Below, one piece after another: positions 30,833 through 38,698 of a DNA stretch of 38,698 nt. Under the pieces are notes generated by a model. The model saw nothing but the letters and a program-made list of their open reading frames with translations, ran no database searches and had not been told where the DNA came from. Made by a program: the position numbers and the translations under genes. The stretch is from Methanoregula sp. UBA247. Lineage in GTDB: Archaea > Halobacteriota > Methanomicrobia > Methanomicrobiales > Methanospirillaceae. Within the stretch, counting starts at the first letter, position 1. Each line of letters starts with the position of its first letter. The stretch lies in the NCBI GenBank assembly GCA_002495055.1, contig DADR01000007.1, forward strand, positions 1 to 38,698, in the 5' to 3' direction.

Positions 30833-32029
30833 TTATGCATCTTTGATCTTCAGCAGTTTGAGGCAATACTCGTCAATCGATTCAATCATCGCCTTTTTAA
30901 CCTGTTTGACTTTCTTTTCGTCGTCCGACAGGAAATCATGTGCCACAAATTCAAGCAGGATTACGTAATAATGGTGGGGGCCAAATACCACTTTTATCTC
31001 ATCCAGGCAGGCGTGTGCCTCAAAGTGTTTACCACTCATCATCTCAAACCCGAAATCAAGAAGAACAAGAGCACGTTGCGGGATGTTTTTACTCATCGCC
31101 ATTTTCCTGAATTTGAAATAGACCTCTTCACGCGTGGTGATGATTGCCAGTTTGAGCCCATAGTAGATTGGTTCGAGATCATCAGGATACTGCTGGGTCA
31201 TCTGCTTGATCACCCCTGCAACTCCTCCGGCATCACGGCTCTCGTACTTCAGTTTGTACAGCTCCCGCAGGAAGTACATATCATCGAAAAACCGCTCAAC
31301 TGCAATTCCCAGGAGTTCTTCACGAACGTCGCGCCTCCCATCTTTTGATGCCTTCTCAATACCGATACGGAAAAATCCCCGTTCATCAGGAAACCATTCA
31401 ATCGCCTGTTTTAACATAAACCAGAAGATCTTGTTAACACCGGGGTCGTCACCAATACCCATCTCCCTGAGGCGGTTCACCGGCGGATTGATGCGGACCA
31501 GATCGATCATCTGCTCGCGGGCTTCAAGTTCTTTTTGCGAGGGGCCCCGTACCAGCTCTGCTGCATTGGTGGCTCCTTCTTTTGGAGGAGCACGGACAAA
31601 GGAGCAGTAAGCGATTGCCGGACAGATGACAGCATCCACGTTCCGGTATTTTTTTAACTGTTCGATAGCTTCTGCATATTTCCCGTTGTTGATCATCTTT
31701 ATGCCGAGAACAATGTCGTAGAGTGCTTTTCCGGTTTTTTTGCGCTTATTCCGTTCGGCATAATCGAACAGTTTCTCAACAAAGGATATTTCAGAGGACA
31801 TGGTGCTCGTATCAAGCACTCGGAGCGTGATACTGTCAAGGAACCGGTCGTAGAGATCATCATTGACATTCGGGAGGTTTTTTTCCAGGGTTGCAACTAC
31901 ATGGCCGAAAAAAACAGGAAGACTGGAATCGATTTTTTCTGATTTTTTTTCAATATAATCAAAAAAATCCTTTTTCATCTGGTTGAGTTTTACCCTTGCG
32001 ATTGCATCGGGCTGGCACACCATGTCCAT
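30833..32029 (-). CDS. Helical-repeat (TPR-like) protein of unknown function
   Basis: A 398-residue, almost entirely helical soluble protein, without signal peptide or membrane segments. TPR-like paired helices are visible, for example GKALYDIVLGIKMINNGKYA followed by EAIEQLKKYRNVD, and repeated aromatic/leucine patterns in the last 150 residues. A conserved-looking loop has SFVRAPPKEGATNAAELVRG. ATG at 32029 is the first of two (32029 and 32023); a third at residue 18 (MKKDFFDYIEKKSEK) is a plausible true start. It is divergent from the DNA ligase gene and is transcribed alone. I do not know a function; protein-protein interaction scaffolding would fit the fold. Confidence 0.7.
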   Translation of the reverse strand: MDMVCQPDAIARVKLNQMKKDFFDYIEKKSEKIDSSLPVFFGHVVATLEKNLPNVNDDLYDRFLDSITLRVLDTSTMSSEISFVEKLFDYAERNKRKKTGKALYDIVLGIKMINNGKYAEAIEQLKKYRNVDAVICPAIAYCSFVRAPPKEGATNAAELVRGPSQKELEAREQMIDLVRINPPVNRLREMGIGDDPGVNKIFWFMLKQAIEWFPDERGFFRIGIEKASKDGRRDVREELLGIAVERFFDDMYFLRELYKLKYESRDAGGVAGVIKQMTQQYPDDLEPIYYGLKLAIITTREEVYFKFRKMAMSKNIPQRALVLLDFGFEMMSGKHFEAHACLDEIKVVFGPHHYYVILLEFVAHDFLSDDEKKVKQVKKAMIESIDEYCLKLLKIKDA

Positions 32030-32196
32030 ACTACCAGATCACCGTCGCTGATAATAAATTTGTTGACCTTTCAAGAATGAGAGAAGGACAATAGCGTGTA
32101 TTTTGTTAAAAATCCGGCATAATCCGCCATTTCATGATGGACACCGAGCAAAACGTTAATGCGTGCGCTTGGACAACATCACAAAAGAGAAACGTC

Positions 32197-33849
32197 ATGC
32201 TTTTTATGGACTTTACCCGGGCTTGCGAACAACTGGAAGGGACGGCCGGCCGTCTCGATATGATCGATATCATAAGTCGTATTCTTCCCACTCTTTCACC
32301 CGAAGAACTCCCTGTTTTTGTCCGGTTTGTCATGGGGAGAATTTTCCCGGACTGGAGTTCAAAAAAACTTGGTATCGGCCCCAACCTCCTGTATGAAGCC
32401 ATCGGTTACGTAGCGGGTATGAAAAAGGAACAGGTTGTCGAGAAAATCAACACAACCGGGGACGCCGGGCGGGCTGTTGAGGAACTGCTTTTGAGCAAAT
32501 CGCAGACTACCTTTTTCCATGAAGAACTGGATCTCGTCCGCGTCTATACAGGACTGATCGCAATTGCTGAAATGGAAGGGAAAAAATCACAGCGTGAAAA
32601 ACTCCTTGCAGTCCGCCGGTTGCTGGGCAATGCCCATCCCCTTGAAGGACGATATCTCGCCCGGATTATGCTCGAAGAACTCCGCATCGGTGTTGGGGAA
32701 GGCAGTGTGCGTGACGCGATCGCCAAAGCATTTAATGTGGATTCCGGGCTCGTGGAGCATGCCATGCAGGTATTAAACGATGCGGGTGAAGTCGCACGGC
32801 TCGCCAAACTCGGCCCTGATGCATTACAAAATGTCCACATCACCCTCTTCCATCCCGTGCGGATGATGCTTGCCCAGCAGGGAACAATTCCGGATATGAT
32901 AAAGGAGCACGGACAGGTTGCTGCCGAATACAAATACGATGGGTCCCGGTTCCAGTTTCACAAAAAAGGAAACTGGGCCCGATTATATTCCCGCAGACTT
33001 GAGGATGTCACTGCAGCCCTCCCGGATGTGATTGAAAAACTGATTTCTTCAACCGGGCACGATGTGATCCTCGATGGTGAAGTGATTGCCATAAAAGATA
33101 ACAAACCCATGCCATTCCAGTCGGTTTTACGAAGGTTTCGGCGACGTCACGATATCGCGGAAGCACAGGATGCTATCGAACTTGTGCCCAAGGTATTTGA
33201 TATCCTTTACCTTGATGGCGAGACGCTCATGGATCTCTCCCTGGAGAGCCGAAGGAAACACCTCGAGAGTACAGTAACTTTGTATATCGCTCCGCAGGTT
33301 GTAAGCAGCGATCCGCGGGAAATTGAGCAGACCTACAAAGCAGCTCTCGATGCAGGACATGAAGGGATTATGATCAAGGTCCCCGGTTCTCCCTATTCCC
33401 CGGGCCAGCGGGGGAAAAACTGGATTAAGATTAAACCCGAGGTAGATACACTCGACCTTGCGGTGATTGGCGGGGAGTGGGGTGAGGGGAAGCGTGCGCA
33501 TGTCTTTGGTTCATTCCTCGTTGCCTGCCAGGACTCAGGAAAACTCATCCCCCTCAGCCGGGTTGCAACCGGCTTTTCCGATGACCAGCTGGTCGAGGTC
33601 TATGAATTGTTAAAAGACCGTATCCTGAAAAAAACCGGAAAAGAAGTATCATTTGAGCCCGATCTGGTATTTGAAGTGGGATATGCTGAGCTTCAGGTCA
33701 GCCCGACATACGAAGGGGGTTTTGCCCTCCGTTTCCCGAGATTTATCCGGATCAGGGACGATAAGGATATCGCTGATATTGAAACGCTCGAAAGTATAAG
33801 GGAACGGTACCAGCGGCAGGCAAAATCAGCACAGGCATATCAGAAGTAA
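32197..33849 (+). CDS. lig: Archaeal ATP-dependent DNA ligase
   Basis: Seals nicks in DNA during replication and repair, working with PCNA. From the ATG at 32197 the protein has 550 residues, typical for archaeal ligases that start with MLF-F--ACE-LE. The frame also allows a start at 32134 with 21 unusual extra residues. The N-terminal DNA-binding domain spans roughly 1-210 (EELRIGVGEGSVRDAIAKAF). The adenylation motif is EYKYDGSR with catalytic Lys246. Further nucleotidyltransferase motifs are YSRRLEDVTAALPDV, VILDGEVIAI, FDILYLDGETLMDL, GHEGIMIKVPGSPYSPG, and NWIKIKPEV. The OB-fold region follows (LDLAVIGGEWGEGKR, VFEVGYAELQVSP). Its 3' end overlaps the convergent nre gene by 10 bases. Confidence 0.95.
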   Translation: MLFMDFTRACEQLEGTAGRLDMIDIISRILPTLSPEELPVFVRFVMGRIFPDWSSKKLGIGPNLLYEAIGYVAGMKKEQVVEKINTTGDAGRAVEELLLSKSQTTFFHEELDLVRVYTGLIAIAEMEGKKSQREKLLAVRRLLGNAHPLEGRYLARIMLEELRIGVGEGSVRDAIAKAFNVDSGLVEHAMQVLNDAGEVARLAKLGPDALQNVHITLFHPVRMMLAQQGTIPDMIKEHGQVAAEYKYDGSRFQFHKKGNWARLYSRRLEDVTAALPDVIEKLISSTGHDVILDGEVIAIKDNKPMPFQSVLRRFRRRHDIAEAQDAIELVPKVFDILYLDGETLMDLSLESRRKHLESTVTLYIAPQVVSSDPREIEQTYKAALDAGHEGIMIKVPGSPYSPGQRGKNWIKIKPEVDTLDLAVIGGEWGEGKRAHVFGSFLVACQDSGKLIPLSRVATGFSDDQLVEVYELLKDRILKKTGKEVSFEPDLVFEVGYAELQVSPTYEGGFALRFPRFIRIRDDKDIADIETLESIRERYQRQAKSAQAYQK

Positions 33850-34991
33850 AAAAGCGTCCGTTGCGTGCGGAGCTCCGGGATCAGCCTGCTGTGGTGTACC
33901 CAGGTGTCAGATCCAATAAGGGCAGATGCCTGCCTGACCGCTGTATCAAGCGAATCACAGATGACGTGCGGATTTGTCATCGCCTTTCGTGTAGCTTCCC
34001 GAATCACCCAGGTACCAAGCGGAGCCCAGTAGGCACTCGAGATGCTCCGGATGATGACGACCCGGGCTGACCGCTGTATATTCTTAAGATACTCACAAGC
34101 CGCAAGCCGGGCGGAATAGTAAGCCCCGGATATCGGGGAATATCCCTTTTTTGTCATGCCCTCCTGGTCCTGCACGATAACCTCCTCTTCCCCGGCCCAG
34201 AGTGTCCGGCATCCCCAGATCTCGATCATCTCGTACTTCCAGTCACCCGGGACTAGTATACAGACAATCCTGTTCCCGAAAATTTCTGCCATGAAAAGAC
34301 GGATCTCATCAATCGGGGGATAGCGTGCGATCTCTTTTTTGAGATGGATTGAAAGCGTATCATCGACAGCAGTAATCGCCCACCGTGTGGGAACAAACGT
34401 CCGCCGTTTGCCAAGGAGACCTGCTGTCATAAGAGTTGAGATTTGGTATACATCGATCGCCGAATCCCTGAGCGCTCTGCAGGCATCGGTTGCTCCCATA
34501 TCCGTGTCAGAGGTAATCCGGTCAACAACCCGTTCCACCCGCGCATTTTCAAGTACCTCCATATTTTTAACCGAACCAGTCAACCCGACCGGTGCAACCG
34601 TCCCATCAAAATTGAGACTGAACGTGACTGGTTTATCAAAAGAGACATCCACGTCCAGGGGTACTGAAGAAAGTGCGATCTCCTGCAGGTTACTTACTTC
34701 GGCTTCAGTGTGAAGTGCAGATCTCCCGCTGATGGTGCGGGCACGAATGCTGACGATGTCCTCTATCCCGAGATTGCGGGCAAGCCAGTCCAGGGGATCA
34801 TCATTCTCGTTGATGAGGAGCGGGCCGCCTTGCACATCCGGATAACCAGAACTCCCGATAAAGACGGAGGGTGAACTCCCCTGGTAGTAGTTCATGGGTT
34901 TGATGGCTGCCTGGGCATGGAACCGGCTTACGATAGGACAGCGGGGCAACCCGCACATCCCTTTTCCCTTGCACTCAGCGCATCGCATCAT
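33840..34991 (-). CDS. nreA: NreA-family DNA repair protein
   Basis: A 383-residue member of the archaeal Nre family, which was linked to DNA damage tolerance and interacts with PCNA. The N-terminus has a zinc-binding cysteine cluster (CAECKGKGMCGLPRCP). The middle holds the family signatures INENDDPLDWLARNLGIEDI, IALSSVPLDVDVSF, RWAITAVDDTLS, GCRTLWAGEEE and GYSPISGAYYSARLA. The last seven residues, QRTLFYF, form a PIP box for docking on PCNA. It is encoded immediately after DUF2117 (17-base overlap) and convergent with DNA ligase, another PCNA client. The ATG at 34991 is followed by a second at 34988. Confidence 0.9.
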   Translation of the reverse strand: MMRCAECKGKGMCGLPRCPIVSRFHAQAAIKPMNYYQGSSPSVFIGSSGYPDVQGGPLLINENDDPLDWLARNLGIEDIVSIRARTISGRSALHTEAEVSNLQEIALSSVPLDVDVSFDKPVTFSLNFDGTVAPVGLTGSVKNMEVLENARVERVVDRITSDTDMGATDACRALRDSAIDVYQISTLMTAGLLGKRRTFVPTRWAITAVDDTLSIHLKKEIARYPPIDEIRLFMAEIFGNRIVCILVPGDWKYEMIEIWGCRTLWAGEEEVIVQDQEGMTKKGYSPISGAYYSARLAACEYLKNIQRSARVVIIRSISSAYWAPLGTWVIREATRKAMTNPHVICDSLDTAVRQASALIGSDTWVHHSRLIPELRTQRTLFYF

Positions 34992-36030
34992 TGTTTTTTC
35001 TCATGTCAACGACCACCCGGACCCTTCTATTGAGGTACTTCAGGATCTCCTGCACCCATTCATCCCAGAAAACCTGAACATCCGGCACTTTTCCCGCGAT
35101 CTCCTGACCTACGTCATCATCCCGTTCATGCAGTACTTCTGCAACTACTGAGCCGGGTGCAAAGGCTGAGGGGACAATCACATCGCGGTCACCATCTACA
35201 ATCCCAAACACAGGGATGCCGCGATGAGCTAAGATATGCCCGCATACCCCCGTCGTATCATCGCCGATTGCAAGCACGCCGCAGCAATCTTCCGGCATCC
35301 GGGAGTAGATCTCATGTCCACAGTGATCGATCACAAGAATACGCCCGGAACCAGGTGCCTTCCCGTCCTGGTGCGGTGCTGCTGACCTGATTGGTCCGCT
35401 TTTACACCACGCGGTCGCGATGTCGACGGGCTTCACGGTTGCAAGCTTTTCAAGACCATGCGGTTTGGGTTCCAGTCCACTGCAGGGTACAACATGATTA
35501 CCATAACTTTTAAGGACTACCACATCCGCAGTAGCTCGTCCGATAACAATGCCATTCACACAGACCACTTCGCCGGGAACACATCCCCGGATCTCACGGA
35601 GATTATCATGCCGTCGCGGAGTGCTTTTTTTGGACTTTTTTGTAAATCCCGTTACCTGAGACAGGAATCCTGCCAGTTCTTCATTCCCGCCGTCCCAGCA
35701 ATAGACAGTCCTGCCCGAGCATTCGATATGAACAAGCCCCTTGCCACCAAGACGGGACGCAACAATATTCCCGAATATCTCTCCGGTCTCTGCAGTCTTT
35801 CCCTGGGTAGCCAGAAACACCAGGCCTTCGATATCACCAATCACCCTGCTCGGGGGTTGCACATTAAATTCCACCGGTAGTCCTGACTCTTCTGCTGCAG
35901 TCCTTGCCATAACTCCGGCAACAATGACCCGGTTTGGAGCGAGCGTTTCCATAAGCCGTGCTGCTTCTCCCCCATCAAATAATTCCGGGCCGTGAATGAC
36001 CATCACTACGGAATCGGAGAGGGGTTTCAT
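34975..36030 (-). CDS. DUF2117 archaeal conserved protein
   Basis: A 351-residue protein of an archaea-specific uncharacterised family (DUF2117, COG4033), recognised from VVMVIHGPELFDGGEAARLM, RVIVAGVMARTAAEESGLP, VFLATQGKTAETGEIFG, IECSGRTVYCWDGG and CCGVLAIGDDTTGVCGHILA. The N-terminal half looks like a Rossmann-type alpha/beta domain. The C-terminal half has cysteines (DHCGHEI, DCCGV) that could bind metal. It ends inside the start of nreA, which implies co-transcription. No biochemical role is known to me; the link with NreA suggests a nucleic-acid or genome-maintenance context, as inference. Confidence 0.82.
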   Translation of the reverse strand: MKPLSDSVVMVIHGPELFDGGEAARLMETLAPNRVIVAGVMARTAAEESGLPVEFNVQPPSRVIGDIEGLVFLATQGKTAETGEIFGNIVASRLGGKGLVHIECSGRTVYCWDGGNEELAGFLSQVTGFTKKSKKSTPRRHDNLREIRGCVPGEVVCVNGIVIGRATADVVVLKSYGNHVVPCSGLEPKPHGLEKLATVKPVDIATAWCKSGPIRSAAPHQDGKAPGSGRILVIDHCGHEIYSRMPEDCCGVLAIGDDTTGVCGHILAHRGIPVFGIVDGDRDVIVPSAFAPGSVVAEVLHERDDDVGQEIAGKVPDVQVFWDEWVQEILKYLNRRVRVVVDMRKNNDAMR

Positions 36031-36102
36031 GGGAGCATACGTTCCTGTTTGCTAAACCATATTCTGGACCAGACACAACCTCATAAAGACGAGACGGGTT
36101 GG

Positions 36103-36372
36103 TTATAGTGTGGTCAGCTGGGTACCTGTCGTTCTTATCACACGGGCATCTAATCCGGAAAATGAAACCCGCCATCCCACATCGAACCTCGCACCGCACT
36201 CCGGGCATATAAGAATCACGCTGCAGACATCCCTTGTGGATTTAACAGGAGACCCTTTACCAGCTTGTATGGTGAGAAACGAGGTATGAAAGCCGTACTC
36301 ATACCCGCATGCAGGGCATGCGTGGAGTTCATCTCCGATTTTGAGGTTTTTTATTTCACCCAGGACCGGCAT
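36103..36372 (-). CDS. Small two-CxxC zinc-ribbon protein
   Basis: An 89-residue protein with two cysteine pairs, CPACGYEYGFHTSF (from about 19) and CPECGARFDVGW (from about 56), spaced as in a zinc ribbon. The rest is short strands with no catalytic motif. An AGGAT lies 4-8 bases before the ATG at 36372. It sits upstream of DUF2117 by 72 bases in the same direction, so it may open that transcription unit. Likely roles of such proteins are nucleic-acid or protein binding; the function here is unknown. Confidence 0.7.
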   Translation of the reverse strand: MPVLGEIKNLKIGDELHACPACGYEYGFHTSFLTIQAGKGSPVKSTRDVCSVILICPECGARFDVGWRVSFSGLDARVIRTTGTQLTTL

Positions 36373-36413
36373 AGGATTATCCTCACGATTAAGAGTACGT
36401 TTGGATTAAAGCA

Positions 36414-37514
36414 TTAAGGTTGCCTGCGGTTTGCAATAGAAATAATGATACCTGCTGCGTTCTTCATTCCATTTCCCGATTGGATAACAGGGAATGGGCG
36501 GGGACAGCATTGCATAGTCTCACTAATTTTTTTCTCAAGCAGATCAAGCGTCGCATATCTCCCATCAATCGATGTGCCTGCTCCCATTTCCATAATCTTT
36601 TTTGCATTATTCTGCTGTTCGGGGTGGTTAGGGTCCATTATGATCAGCACCGGTTTTTTAAAAAGTATAGCTTCGTGAAGCGTGGTAAGCCCACCATGGA
36701 CAATCGCAATTTTTGCCCTGGCAAGGTATTCATAGAGGTCCGGGACATACCCGTGGGAGATAAAATTGTCTGAAGAAGCCGGCAGATCAGCCCCGGTGTA
36801 AAACACATTAAAAAAGAGGTCTTTTCTTCTGTCGGCAATCATCTTGAGATTCTTATACATCGGGAGCTTGTAGGGTTCTCCTCCGAAACTGGTGAAGATG
36901 CTCTCCTGGGCGCTGGTATAGTGTGCAGGATTAAATTCATAGAAAGGTTCTGTAAATGCGTACCGTTCCTCCTCACCGTTCGGGATGACTAAATTATACT
37001 CGCTTATCGTATCCGGTGCCGGATAATCAGGGACTATCACCCTATCGGTAAGACGAAGATATTTCCCGATGAGAAAATTAAGGATCTGCCATACCGGGTT
37101 TGTTGCATTTCCCAGCCCGTTGAAATGGTTCTGGTTTGTAATAAAGACGCAGGGGGTCTTCTGGAGCCGGGCTGCGAGCACACCGCCATACATCGTATCA
37201 CAAACCACACAGTCGAACTGGTGTTCACGTATAAGATGCCGGATTCTCAGACACGATCGTATCATATCAGCAATAATCCATTTTGAGCACCAGAGTGTTT
37301 TTTTCAGGCTGAAGAAACCCATCTCCCCTTCAAGACAGACTTCCCGGGGGGTCCGGTGCAGGTTGGAACAGTTCTGGTTGTGCAGGAAATTATATGATCT
37401 GCCATAGCTGGCAAAATGAATGTCGTGTCCCTGTTGCTGCATAAAATGGCCAAGATGGAGACACCGGGATGCGTGGCCGAGTCCCTCACCGCAGACAACA
37501 AAAAGGACCTTCAT
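36414..37514 (-). CDS. Glycosyltransferase of the MGT/UGT-like (GT-B) family
   Basis: A 366-residue GT-B fold glycosyltransferase. The N-terminal domain begins KVLFVVCGEGLGHASRCLHL with the Gly-rich loop of this group (from residue 2), then FDCVVCDTMYGGVLAA and CVFITNQNHFN. The C-terminal nucleotide-sugar domain has SIFTSFGGEPYKLP, VPDLYEYLARAKIAIVHGGL (donor-binding VHGG), TTLHEAILFKKPVLIIMDPN and HPEQQNNAKKIMEMGAG. The His-Gly-Gly and EQ pattern is typical of UDP-sugar users. It has no signal peptide; it probably acts at the cytoplasmic membrane face on a lipid or surface glycan. The acceptor is unknown. It is a monocistronic gene between the zinc-ribbon and PspC genes. Confidence 0.85.
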   Translation of the reverse strand: MKVLFVVCGEGLGHASRCLHLGHFMQQQGHDIHFASYGRSYNFLHNQNCSNLHRTPREVCLEGEMGFFSLKKTLWCSKWIIADMIRSCLRIRHLIREHQFDCVVCDTMYGGVLAARLQKTPCVFITNQNHFNGLGNATNPVWQILNFLIGKYLRLTDRVIVPDYPAPDTISEYNLVIPNGEEERYAFTEPFYEFNPAHYTSAQESIFTSFGGEPYKLPMYKNLKMIADRRKDLFFNVFYTGADLPASSDNFISHGYVPDLYEYLARAKIAIVHGGLTTLHEAILFKKPVLIIMDPNHPEQQNNAKKIMEMGAGTSIDGRYATLDLLEKKISETMQCCPRPFPVIQSGNGMKNAAGIIISIANRRQP

Positions 37515-37571
37515 GCTCGTTCCTGGTTAAAAAATCCGACCATAATAATGATGAAATTTTACCACGGTTTT

Positions 37572-37790
37572 TTATGATTCCGATGAGGGTGGGAAGTCTT
37601 CGGCTGTATCTTCTTCCGGAATGATGATCCATGCCAGAAGATAAACGAGGATACCAGTACCCACCGAGATTACCGTCACTACTGCCCAGAAAAACCTTAT
37701 GACCGTGGGATCAATATCAAAGTATTTACCAAGACCCCCGCAAACGCCTCCGAGCATTCGTTCTTGTATTGAGCGGTACAATTGTTTCAT
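37572..37790 (-). CDS. PspC-domain membrane protein
   Basis: A 72-residue protein consisting of one PspC domain: LYRSIQERMLGGVCGGLGKY (4-23), then FDIDPTVIRFFWAVVTV and a transmembrane helix (SVGTGILVYLLAWIIIP). A short acidic tail ending in DFPPSSES follows. PspC domains occur in envelope-stress proteins in bacteria and in small stand-alone archaeal proteins of unknown role. It is transcribed from the divergent region shared with msrA. Confidence 0.88.
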   Translation of the reverse strand: MKQLYRSIQERMLGGVCGGLGKYFDIDPTVIRFFWAVVTVISVGTGILVYLLAWIIIPEEDTAEDFPPSSES

Positions 37791-37891
37791 ACTAAAAATA
37801 TTGTTTTTTCACCAATAAAGGTGATTGAAGAAATGATTACCGGAACACAAAGAATCAATAGTGCCAGGGACACTAGGCTTATCCGGGAAAA

Positions 37892-38395
37892 ATGAGCATG
37901 ACAGGAAATGCAGAAACCTATAAGAAGGCGACATTTGGTGCAGGTTGTTTCTGGGGGGTTGAAGCAGCGTTCATTAAAGTACCGGGCGTTGTAACAACTG
38001 AGGTCGGGTACATGGGAGGCACGCTGAAAAATCCAACCTATGAAGACGTTTGTACCGGAAAGACAGGACATGCGGAGGTTGTTCGGATTTCGTATGATCC
38101 GGTAAAAGTCACCTACGAGCAGCTTCTCGATGTATTCTGGTCGGTGCATGACCCGACACAACTGAACCGCCAGGGTCCCGATATCGGCACAAACTATCGT
38201 TCTGTTGTATTTTACTACGACGCAGAACAGGGCAGAATTGCAAGAAAATCCAAGGAGAACCTGGAGGCTTCCGGTGTATTCAGGTTTGGCAAAATAATGA
38301 CCGTGATTATGCCGGCACAGGAATTTTTCCGGGCAGAAGAATATCACCAGCACTATTATGAAAAACATGGGGGGAAGTGTGGGTGCGGCTTTTAG
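37892..38395 (+). CDS. msrA: Peptide methionine sulfoxide reductase MsrA
   Basis: A 167-residue enzyme that reduces methionine-S-sulfoxide in proteins, protecting this presumably strict anaerobe after oxygen exposure. The catalytic motif GAGCFWGVEAAF has Cys at about residue 18. Other family segments are TEVGYMGGTLKNPTYEDVCT, GHAEVVRISYDP, DVFWSVHDPTQLNRQGPDIG, TNYRSVVFY and EFFRAEEYHQHYYEK. The tail GGKCGCGF offers two resolving cysteines. The ATG at 37892 and the one two codons later (37898) are both possible, with a GGGA just upstream. It is divergent from the PspC gene. Confidence 0.95.
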   Translation: MSMTGNAETYKKATFGAGCFWGVEAAFIKVPGVVTTEVGYMGGTLKNPTYEDVCTGKTGHAEVVRISYDPVKVTYEQLLDVFWSVHDPTQLNRQGPDIGTNYRSVVFYYDAEQGRIARKSKENLEASGVFRFGKIMTVIMPAQEFFRAEEYHQHYYEKHGGKCGCGF

Positions 38396-38673
38396 GAATC
38401 ACTTTTTTATTCCAGTCTTTTTCCCTGCCCGGGGACAAGTTCGTGGAGTAAGGAGCAAGGAGTGCCAGCGTCTGACATCATACAAATCCTCGCTATTTTA
38501 GTGGAATGCACCATTGCGTGCCATCTATCCTAGGAATTTTTCATTAGTTCTGCTGCATTGAGAGACCCTGGATACCACGATCACGATTAGTCAGATCTCT
38601 CCCAGCATCCTGCATTGACGCTAACATCAGGCAGGTGTTAACTTCTTAACGGGGAATGAAAAACAAAAATCGA
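38396..38673. other. Gene-free stretch between msrA and the tRNA
   Basis: No gene is apparent. A T-rich stretch after msrA (38401-38425) may terminate it. The A-rich run just before the tRNA end (AAAAACAAAAAT on the plus strand) gives a U-rich tract downstream of the minus-strand tRNA, a likely terminator. Confidence 0.5.
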
Positions 38674-38698
38674 TGGGCCCGCTGAGATTTGAACTCAG
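38674..38698 (-). tRNA. 3' end of a tRNA gene (cut by window edge)
   Basis: On the minus strand the last bases read CTGAG, loop TTCAAAT, CTCAG: a perfect 5-base T stem with the standard TTCAAAT loop. CGGGCCC (3' acceptor strand) and discriminator A at 38674 follow. The 5' acceptor must therefore be GGGCCCG. CCA is not encoded. The anticodon lies outside the window, so the amino acid cannot be named. Confidence 0.88.

Noticed and set aside
32134..32196. N-terminal extension of DNA ligase (21 residues)
   Set aside because: The extra residues are unlike archaeal ligase N-termini and the family normally starts at the internal MLF corresponding to 32197.

Overview
The window is archaeal and most likely from a methanogen of the Methanomicrobiales (Methanoregula-like). 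The evidence is an archaeal ATP-dependent DNA ligase, an NreA-type repair protein ending in a PCNA-binding motif, a DUF2117 protein, archaeal WtpABC and TupABC oxyanion transporters, and large secreted PKD-repeat surface proteins of the kind common in that order. No complete rRNA gene, phage, IS element or CRISPR array is visible. The species assignment is inference.

Region A (1-12.3 kb, minus strand) is a surface-protein locus. A giant secreted mosaic protein reads from 12273 leftwards. It holds PKD repeats, a NosD-like beta-helix, a DNRLRE-like domain, a purple-acid-phosphatase-like domain, a DUF4430-like domain and five sulfite-oxidase-fold-like (SUOX-like) modules. A one-base frameshift near 3677 separates its last seven PKD repeats (down to 1665). 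A second surface protein follows 48 bases later and runs off the left edge.

Region B (12.8-18.1 kb, minus strand) looks like one six-gene operon, transcribed from about 18.13 kb. It encodes two membrane-anchored surface proteins, a SUOX-fold lipoprotein, and the tungstate/molybdate ABC transporter WtpA, WtpB and WtpC. The first four genes are joined by 4-base ATGA overlaps. The N-terminal domain of the two surface proteins is the one that opens both Region A proteins.

Region C (18.3-29.9 kb) carries further genes with a molybdenum/tungsten theme. They are a stand-alone TiaS-like protein, a TrmO-family protein divergent from a DUF364 putative metal-chelation protein, a MobA-like nucleotidyltransferase, a molybdenum-storage-protein-like kinase-fold protein, a small winged-helix candidate regulator, and a second ABC transporter (TupA, TupB, TupC). 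The tup genes are split by an oppositely oriented MOT1-type molybdate permease. Palindromes built from TTTACC/GGTAAA or ACCA/TGGT half-sites lie before the TrmO/DUF364 pair, the storage-like gene, tupA and the MOT1/tupB pair, which suggests a common regulator.

Region D (30-38.7 kb) is mostly housekeeping: an MBL-fold hydrolase, a helical-repeat protein, DNA ligase, NreA, DUF2117, a zinc-ribbon protein, a glycosyltransferase, a PspC protein, MsrA and the 3' end of a tRNA.

The main proposal is that Regions A-C form one molybdenum/tungsten capture, uptake, storage and cofactor system. In it, cell-surface proteins with SUOX-like folds would be functional partners of the oxyanion transporter. Methanogens need these metals for formylmethanofuran and formate dehydrogenases. 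The gene families are recognised from sequence motifs; the surface-protein role is inference.
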